In this document: positions 60,049-64,000 of the stretch, in pieces | Layout: every line of letters begins with the position of its first letter | Position numbering within the stretch: position 1 is the stretch's first letter | NCBI RefSeq assembly: GCF_000685035.1 | Contig: NZ_BAYB01000029.1 | Span: 1 to 64,000, forward strand | Direction: 5' to 3' | Length of the DNA: 64,000 nt | From: Paraburkholderia ferrariae NBRC 106233 | GTDB taxonomy: Bacteria > Pseudomonadota > Gammaproteobacteria > Burkholderiales > Burkholderiaceae | Made by a program: the position numbers and the translations under genes | Notes under the pieces: model-generated | Database searches by the model: none | Told to the model about the DNA's origin: nothing | Seen by the model: only the letters and a program-made list of their open reading frames with translations

Positions 60049-61239
60049 ATGCGCATTCTTTTCGTCATTGGCAATCTGGGTGACTACCACGTGCCTCGCT
60101 ATGAGGCGCTCGTCGATAGCGCGTCGGGCCTCGGGCACGAAGTGGCGCTGATCGAAGTCTTCGGGCGCTCCGGCGTGTACGGCTTTCCCCAGCCGCGCCG
60201 CGCGGCTTTCTTCGCGAACCGGCCCGGCCGCGCCGAAACGCTCGTGGCGGACGGCGCCGAGGGCGATACGCTGAGCCCGCGCGAGTGCGCCCACCTGATC
60301 GCGCGCTTGCGCGCGTTCGCGCCGGACGTGGTCATCACGCTCGGCTACAACACGAGTTATTCCGCGATTCTCGGCCTGCTGCGGCTCGTCACGCGGCGCT
60401 TCAGGCTCATCTACATGTCGGATTCGAAGGCCGACGACGGCGTACGCCACCGGCTCAAGGAGCAGCTCAAGCGTCTTGTGGTGAGCCGCTTCGACGGCGC
60501 GCTCGTTGCGGGCGAGCGGCATCGGCGCTACGCAGCATCGCTTGGCATTCCTATGGAACGCTCGCGCGTTGGCTTCGACGTGATCGACGTGGACTATTTC
60601 TCGCGCCTCGCCGGGGCCGCGCGCGAAGACGCCGCGGCCGTGCGTGCGCGCTATGGTCTGCCACAGCGTTATCTGCTGTGCGTGAGCCGTTTCGTGGCGC
60701 GCAAGAACGTGGACGCGGTGCTCGAAGCCTACGCGCAGTCCGGCCTGCACGGCGCGGGCGTCGGGCTCGTGCTGGTGGGCCAGGGGCCGCTCGAGGCGCA
60801 ACTGCGCGAGCGTATCGCCGTGCTCGAACTCGCTTCGCACGTGGCGATCCTGCAATCGGTTGCCAACGACGAGATGCCCAACCTCTATGCGCTCGCGGAG
60901 TTCATTGTGCTCGCCAGCGAATTCGACCAATGGGGGCTGTGCGTGAACGAGGCGTTTGCGGCGGGGTGCCCGGCCATCGTTACGCGCACGGCCGGCGTGG
61001 CCGGCGAAATCGTGCTCGACGGTGTCAACGGCTTTATCGTCGAGCCGCGCGACGTGTCTGCGCTCGCCCAGCGCATCGAACGGCTGGGACAGGACGAGGC
61101 GCTGCGCAAACGCTTCGCCGCACGCGCGCTGGAAACCATCCGGCACTGGACGCCGCATCTCTTTGCCGCGAGCGCGCTCGAACTGGCCGAAGCCACCCGG
61201 CGCGGCGCCCGCGGCGCGGCGCAGCACGGTCTTGTGTGA
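60049..61239 (+). CDS. GT4 family glycosyltransferase
   Basis: A 396-residue GT-B fold glycosyltransferase. The N-terminus MRILFVIGNLGDYHVPRYEA starts the first Rossmann domain; LLCVSRFVARKNVDAVLEAY and EFDQWGLCVNEAFAAGCPAI form the GT4 donor-binding region, whose usual first Glu is Asp here. It probably adds a sugar to a surface polysaccharide or lipid; donor and acceptor unknown. Convergent with the acyltransferase gene; not clearly part of an operon. Frame continues upstream but this ATG is the family start. Confidence 0.9.
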   Translation: MRILFVIGNLGDYHVPRYEALVDSASGLGHEVALIEVFGRSGVYGFPQPRRAAFFANRPGRAETLVADGAEGDTLSPRECAHLIARLRAFAPDVVITLGYNTSYSAILGLLRLVTRRFRLIYMSDSKADDGVRHRLKEQLKRLVVSRFDGALVAGERHRRYAASLGIPMERSRVGFDVIDVDYFSRLAGAAREDAAAVRARYGLPQRYLLCVSRFVARKNVDAVLEAYAQSGLHGAGVGLVLVGQGPLEAQLRERIAVLELASHVAILQSVANDEMPNLYALAEFIVLASEFDQWGLCVNEAFAAGCPAIVTRTAGVAGEIVLDGVNGFIVEPRDVSALAQRIERLGQDEALRKRFAARALETIRHWTPHLFAASALELAEATRRGARGAAQHGLV

Positions 61240-61277
61240 GGCGCGCGGGGCGGCGTCTGTACGCCCGAATCGGCGAA

Positions 61278-62285
61278 TCAAAGCGTGGGAACGAACACGA
61301 CTTCCGAGGCGGGCGTGAGCCTGCGTTTGAGCGTGCGCGTGAGCAGATAGAAGGTGCTGAGCCGCTCAATGCCCAGGCGCTGGGTGAGCGTCGCGCCGAA
61401 GCCGTTGAGAAAGCTGAAGGTGGCCGGGCTCGAAAAGCCGTCGAAGTCGAACGTGAGCTTGTGTTCCAGCGCGCGCAGGATGCCGTTCCAGAGCAGCAGG
61501 CTGATCGAGCCGCAGTGCGCGTCCTGCACGCGCGTGGAGAGCAGGTAGTACATCGCCTGCTGGTCCCACACGAGCCCGATCGCGGCGACGAGCCTGGCGC
61601 CATCCGTGTAGGCGCCCAGCAGCGTGCCGGCGCCGCGCTCCACGAACGCGTTGACGAGCTGGCGCATCACGCCCGCGCCATAGGCGTTGGTGCGCGAGCG
61701 CGCGGCGAGATTTGCTTCGTAGAACGAGAGAAATTCGCGGGGCGTTGCGACCGGCGCGATCGTGAGTTCGCGCGAGGCGCTGCGAATGACGTTGCGGGTC
61801 TTGCTGTCGAGCCGCGTCCAGGCCTCTTCGGCCGAGGCCTGCGCGCCGATGCGGAAGGTGTAGCGCGCCGACACCGTGAAGCCGCGCAGCGCGAACGCAA
61901 GCGCGTCGCCAATGCGCGGATCGAGCACCTGGAAAAAGCTGTCGCAATGAGGCAACTGGTCGATCAACTGGCCGGTGACGTCGAGCCGGTGGCGGGTCTG
62001 GCGCGACGCGCTGCCCGTCACGGCCGGGATCACCGGTCCGAGCGTGCGCGTGAGCGGCGGCAGGTGCGAGACGCGCCAGAGATGCTTGCGCGTGAGCGTG
62101 TAGGGCATCTCGCCGATGACCTCGTGGTTGTGCCGGACCGTGGCGAGCGCCCAGTTTCCCTGCGTGGCGATGTCGAGCCACCAGGGCTCGTGAAAAAGCG
62201 AATGGGCTGCGCGAGCAGGCGCCGCGCCGGCGGGGGCAGCCGGCAGCACACCGTCGCGCGGGGCGCGGTCTCGTACGGTCGTCAT
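61278..62285 (-). CDS. GNAT/FemAB-like N-acyltransferase
   Basis: A 335-residue protein with the acetyltransferase PF13480-type fold (two GNAT-like lobes), similar to proteins linked to polysaccharide synthesis or BioF2-like acyltransfer. Features: FHEPWWLDIATQGNWALATV, LDSKTRNVIRSASRELTIAP, and a C-terminal DFDGFSSPATFSFLNGFGAT. It lies beside a glycosyltransferase; a shared role in surface glycan modification is a guess. Confidence 0.82.
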   Translation of the reverse strand: MTTVRDRAPRDGVLPAAPAGAAPARAAHSLFHEPWWLDIATQGNWALATVRHNHEVIGEMPYTLTRKHLWRVSHLPPLTRTLGPVIPAVTGSASRQTRHRLDVTGQLIDQLPHCDSFFQVLDPRIGDALAFALRGFTVSARYTFRIGAQASAEEAWTRLDSKTRNVIRSASRELTIAPVATPREFLSFYEANLAARSRTNAYGAGVMRQLVNAFVERGAGTLLGAYTDGARLVAAIGLVWDQQAMYYLLSTRVQDAHCGSISLLLWNGILRALEHKLTFDFDGFSSPATFSFLNGFGATLTQRLGIERLSTFYLLTRTLKRRLTPASEVVFVPTL

Positions 62286-62683
62286 CGGTCACCCGTTCAT
62301 GTCGTGCTGATGAACACGCGGTGTGCGATGGCCGGCGCGCTCCACGCCAGCGGACGCATCCCCTGTCCACCAGGTCTCCTGTCGCAGGGTGCGCCGTTCG
62401 TGCTCAGCCAGATGTCTTGCGGCGCGCCTTTTCCGGGCTTCGGTCTTTGCGCACGCAAGGGTAGCGCGCGCGACTTGCCCGGACTTCAGTCTAGCGAGAT
62501 GGTTCTGGCTGTTTACGCCAAGATCCAGCCATCCGCGAAAGCGCGGCGTTTTGCGCGGATTTTTCGTCCGACAATATCGGGCGTGCGGAAGGGGGCAGGC
62601 GCGGCAGTTGCGTCCTGGGCGGCCCCTGGGTTGGTCCCTGGTTGGGTCCTGGTTGGACCCAGTCGAAGCCCGGGTGGGGTGCC
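62286..62683. other. Intergenic region with imperfect 12-bp repeats
   Basis: 398 bases. At 62625-62660 three imperfect 12-bp tandem units (about CCTGGTTGGGTC) lie just before a small minus-strand frame. No gene, terminator or clear promoter otherwise. Confidence 0.45.
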
Positions 62684-62833
62684 CTATACCGGGTCTTTGC
62701 TCGGCGGTCCTTCGGGCCGTTGCGGCTCCTCGCCGTGATGGCCGGGCGGCGGCGGCGTGAGTGGGTCGCGCTCGGGATCGCGCGTCGGATCGGCGAGCGG
62801 ATCGGGCAGCGGATTCGTGTGCGAGCAGATCAT
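62684..62833 (-). CDS. Small Asp/Pro-rich hypothetical protein
   Basis: A 49-residue protein beginning MICSHTNPLPDPLADPTRDP, dominated by DP and PP repeats. GAGG eight bases upstream supports the start; the frame is open further upstream. Such low-complexity sequence may be a real small protein or a chance frame. Confidence 0.35.
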   Translation of the reverse strand: MICSHTNPLPDPLADPTRDPERDPLTPPPPGHHGEEPQRPEGPPSKDPV

Positions 62834-63021
62834 CGCGAATACCTCGTGTGTCGCAGCAGCCGTCGTGGCGGCGGGGCCGTTCTCCAATCTATAGCGTAGG
62901 CGATGGCCGCACGTCCTGCGCAGTTTCGCGCGGCACGATGCGCGTGGCCGGGCACGACGCGGATGCGGCACCCATTGTTGCCGTTGAAGCAACGCTGTTT
63001 ATATGTCATCGAGGTTTCACA

Positions 63022-63324
63022 ATGACATCCCAGCCCTTAGACTCCAGCCTTTCTCGAAATTGGGGGACGCGAAGCGCCCCCGGTTTGTTCAGGCGGAGTG
63101 CGGTCATGGGTGCGGCAGTGATTGGGGTGGTGTTCGTAGCGGGCTTGCTGGGTGTGCCCTCGCTATTCGGTCACAACGAAGCCCACGCCAAACCGCAGGC
63201 CCCGCAGCAGGTTGCTGCGGGGCAGCCGCACATGCAAACGCAGCTTGCGGCGCCGGCCGAAGTCGCCGCTGCCGATACGGGTGTGCCTGTCGCCGCCGAA
63301 AGCGCCGCTATCGACCGTCCCTAA
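63022..63324 (+). CDS. Membrane-anchored hypothetical protein
   Basis: A 100-residue protein with one hydrophobic helix (about residues 27-48, VMGAAVIGVVFVAGLLGVPS) after a short basic N-terminus, and an Ala/Pro/Gln-rich tail. GAGG lies eight bases before the ATG. Unknown function. Confidence 0.55.
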   Translation: MTSQPLDSSLSRNWGTRSAPGLFRRSAVMGAAVIGVVFVAGLLGVPSLFGHNEAHAKPQAPQQVAAGQPHMQTQLAAPAEVAAADTGVPVAAESAAIDRP

Positions 63325-63337
63325 GCCGCGCCGGGCG

Positions 63338-63925
63338 TTACATGCCGCTCAGGTCGGCCGGCGTATCGACGTCGCGCAGGATGCCGGGGTCGTTCACGTC
63401 GATGCGCGTGAGTGGATGGCTGGCGAGCAGCGCGCGGGCGCCGGCGTCGCCGTCGAGCGCGAGCAGCGCGTCGCGATGCTCGAAGCCGAAGCCCACAGGG
63501 TGTCCGCGCTGTCCCTGGTAGAAGGGTGCGGCGATCGAAGCGCCTTCGTCGATGGCGCGCGCCACCTCGGCAATCGTCTGGACCGCAATGCGCGGCATGT
63601 CGGCGAGCGCCACGATCCAGCTTTCCGCCTCCGCGGCCGCGCTCACGCCGGCCGCGAGGCTTGCGCCCATGCCTCTCACCGCATCCGCGGAAAACACCAC
63701 GTCGCAGCCCGCTTCGTTGAGCACCCAGGCGAGCGTTTCCGCGCCGGGGCGCACCACGGCCACCACCTTGGGAACGACGAGCAGCAGCCGGTGCGCGGCC
63801 TCGCGCGCGACGCTGGTGCCGTCGGGCAGCGGGGCGAGGAGTTTGTTGCGCAGACCCTCCGGGTCGAAGCGCGACCCGGTGCCGGCGGCGAGAAGAACGC
63901 CGGTGGCAAGCGATGCGTAGGCCAT
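63338..63925 (-). CDS. MocA-like nucleotidyltransferase
   Basis: A 195-residue NTP transferase related to MocA, which transfers CMP or GMP to molybdopterin cofactor in xanthine-dehydrogenase-type enzymes. GVLLAAGTGSRFDPEGLRNK is the nucleotide loop and VALADMPRIAVQTIAEVARA contains a metal Asp. It is close to the family length. No molybdoenzyme gene is in view, so the cofactor role is by family. Begins 75 bases before the window end. Confidence 0.87.
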   Translation of the reverse strand: MAYASLATGVLLAAGTGSRFDPEGLRNKLLAPLPDGTSVAREAAHRLLLVVPKVVAVVRPGAETLAWVLNEAGCDVVFSADAVRGMGASLAAGVSAAAEAESWIVALADMPRIAVQTIAEVARAIDEGASIAAPFYQGQRGHPVGFGFEHRDALLALDGDAGARALLASHPLTRIDVNDPGILRDVDTPADLSGM

Positions 63926-64000
63926 GGGTGTCTCGTGTCTCGCGCGCGAGAAAGGGAAGCGTCGATTGTGCGGCGCAAGCGCGCGTGAGGCAAGGCCCGC

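Noticed and set aside
1..64000. CRISPR arrays, rRNA and tRNA genes, integrase or prophage genes
   Set aside because: I looked for regularly spaced repeats, conserved RNA motifs, integrase or phage structural motifs and saw none in the window.

Overview
This 64 kb window is GC-rich (mid-60s percent by eye), gene-dense chromosomal DNA that looks like Burkholderiaceae, most likely Paraburkholderia or a close relative. The pointers are the DUF4148 exported proteins, the fused AB-type PhaA antiporter operon, the PpnP/encapsulin/DyP stretch and the many acyl-CoA enzymes. There is no rRNA, tRNA or other decisive taxonomic marker, so this is inference from gene style.

Layout. 0-6 kb: AcoR-like sigma-54 activator, small proteins, a cytochrome b561, an AzgA-like purine permease and a DUF4148 protein. 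6-12 kb: AraC regulator divergent from an acyl-CoA dehydrogenase / acyl-CoA ligase / 3-hydroxyisobutyryl-CoA hydrolase-like set, then a flavin reductase. 12-19 kb: ClC channel, PpnP, an encapsulin shell gene preceded by its DyP peroxidase cargo with a targeting tail, and a DedA-PAP2-LssY fusion protein. 19-26 kb: CoA-transferase, two PimC/PimD-like acyl-CoA dehydrogenases and a FadB-like enzyme, divergent from a LysR regulator. 26-32 kb: complete six-gene Mrp/Mnh/Pha monovalent cation/H+ antiporter operon. 32-42 kb: PPK2 polyphosphate kinase facing a PiT phosphate transporter, a diguanylate cyclase, an HTH protein, a YigZ protein and a gene-poor stretch with intrinsic terminators that suggest small RNAs. 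42-50 kb: acyl-CoA synthetase divergent from a Crp-family regulator, LysE exporter, FtsI-like penicillin-binding protein and a chemoreceptor.

50-55 kb: a tightly overlapping phosphonate biosynthesis operon (nucleotidyltransferase, PEP mutase fused to a nucleotidyltransferase, phosphonopyruvate decarboxylase, 2-aminoethylphosphonate transaminase) that should make and probably CMP-activate 2-aminoethylphosphonate, followed by an HxlR regulator with no ATG. 55.3-58.5 kb: an AT-richer island that reads as a polymorphic-toxin locus. It has an RNase A-like toxin with a cognate CdiI-like immunity gene, a second immunity paralogue, an orphan immunity-like gene fused to a 15-codon relic of another toxin's C-terminus, and a decayed IS5-type transposase scar. 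58.5-64 kb: Fur-box-preceded PepSY protein, GT4 glycosyltransferase, GNAT/FemAB-like acyltransferase, small proteins and a MocA-like nucleotidyltransferase.

The most interesting items are the toxin-immunity graveyard at 55.7-58.5 kb, the encapsulin-DyP pair in which the shell gene's ribosome binding site lies inside the cargo-targeting codons, the phosphonate operon with two nucleotidyltransferases but no transferase, and two tandem putative small RNAs at 41.1-41.4 kb.
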